Positions 46,836 through 47,285 of a stretch of DNA of 47,285 bases are shown piece after piece. Every line of letters begins with the position of its first letter. Positions within the stretch are counted from its first letter, which is position 1. The position numbers were made by a program, and so were the translations under genes. Below the pieces are notes generated by a model. That model worked only from the letters and a program-made list of their open reading frames with translations, had not been told where the DNA came from and did not search any database. This DNA comes from Pseudoselenomonas ruminantium. Its GTDB lineage: Bacteria; Bacillota; Negativicutes; Selenomonadales; Selenomonadaceae. Location of the stretch: NCBI GenBank assembly GCA_015058575.1, contig SVBZ01000042.1:1-47285 (forward strand). Direction: 5' to 3'.

Positions 46836-47285
46836 GGAATCCAGCTACTACGAAGCGCGGGGTTCACGGGGTAGTGCTTTTTCTGTTTCCGCTTAAATGG
46901 GCCGCTTGCAGAGTTTTACGGACTTAGTTACCTGCTCCCGTTACCAGGTCGCGGCGTACACATCTATCCCTAGCCTATGCGCTTACGGCCCAGTCCTGCT
47001 GCGCAGGACAGTCGCTCCAGACAGAAAAAAGCACTCCCCCGTTCGCCCCCTTCATCCGCATGCACAAGTTTGCACGAACCGTTTCTCCCGTAACAAGCAC
47101 ATCGATGTAATTCATAGCTTATCGCCGCAGCTGTACAGGTTTATCCAAACCTAGCAGAGGGCGGGGGCGGGTACACTTTCTTCGTAGCGGGAGCGACTGC
47201 CCGAACGCAGTGAGGGATGGCCCGCGGCAAGTACTATCTAGAACGACACGATGTATTGGCGTGCCGCCGGCCTGCCCGGCACATG
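46836..47285. repeat. Long structured repeat, copy B (inverted, cut by window end)
   Basis: Inverted copy of 37441-37889. The last ~135 bases differ from copy A at about four positions by eye; the region 47050-47150 is the most diverged. It contains the full first hairpin (46859-46904 with 46986-47049, mini-hairpin GTCCTGC-TGC-GCAGGAC) and one arm of the second (47160-47227). It starts near GGAATCC, the point where similarity to copy A also begins. The far end, where copy A has its 12-bp terminal repeat, is outside the window. Confidence 0.85.

Overview
The window looks like chromosomal DNA of a Gram-negative-walled Firmicute of the Negativicutes, most likely a Selenomonas/Mitsuokella-type anaerobe (inference). 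The support is a single-chain pyruvate:ferredoxin oxidoreductase, a flavodiiron protein without a rubredoxin tail, an RND efflux pump that needs an outer membrane, Clostridia-type IMP dehydrogenase, HrcA/CIRCE control of htpG, strong AGGAGG ribosome-binding sites and frequent TTG starts. Most genes lie on the minus strand.

Layout. 1-1330: three direct repeats, a perfect terminator hairpin, a decayed remnant of an AlbA_2/divergent-AAA ATP-binding protein, and a serine recombinase; this is the most mobile-looking part. 1340-7170: pyruvate:ferredoxin oxidoreductase, an amino-acid permease, a small unknown gene, tRNA-Pro(CGG). 7235-13400: RND pump plus adaptor, divergent flavodiiron protein, an unknown gene. 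13496-15504: OmpR-type two-component pair. 15625-17760: guaB, an unassigned ~200-nt RNA with its own strong promoter and terminator, and tRNA-Ala(GGC). 17773-20290: dTDP-sugar genes rfbA-rfbC-rfbB. 20373-26516: branched-chain amino-acid operon ilvN-ilvC-leuC-leuD-leuB-ilvB. 26884-30159 (plus strand): mutY and a soluble FIST-domain chemoreceptor-like protein. 30239-33676: metal-ATPase cassette (small membrane protein, two HMA_2-like proteins, P1B-type ATPase) behind a promoter carrying a Fur-like box. 33701-37129: galU and two tandem DUF445 proteins. 37311-37978: a long structured repeat. 37979-43522: lacZ and a GH36 alpha-galactosidase behind LacI-type operators. 43559-46767: nitroreductase, htpG with CIRCE, a small unknown gene. 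46836 to the end: an inverted second copy of the long repeat, cut by the window edge.

The genes describe a fermentative sugar user. beta- and alpha-galactosides are hydrolysed, galU supplies UDP-glucose and rfb genes supply dTDP-sugars for surface polysaccharide. PFOR oxidises pyruvate to acetyl-CoA and reduced ferredoxin, and the flavodiiron protein removes O2 or NO. The leu/ilv cluster makes valine, leucine and isoleucine precursors, though leuA and ilvD are not in the window.

Most worth a second look: (1) the pair of inverted long repeats, built of two related long hairpins with no convincing ORF, flanking a ~9-kb galactoside/htpG block; (2) the stand-alone RNA between guaB and tRNA-Ala; (3) the metal cassette, whose ATPase lacks the usual transmembrane proline motif and which is headed by a Fur-like operator.
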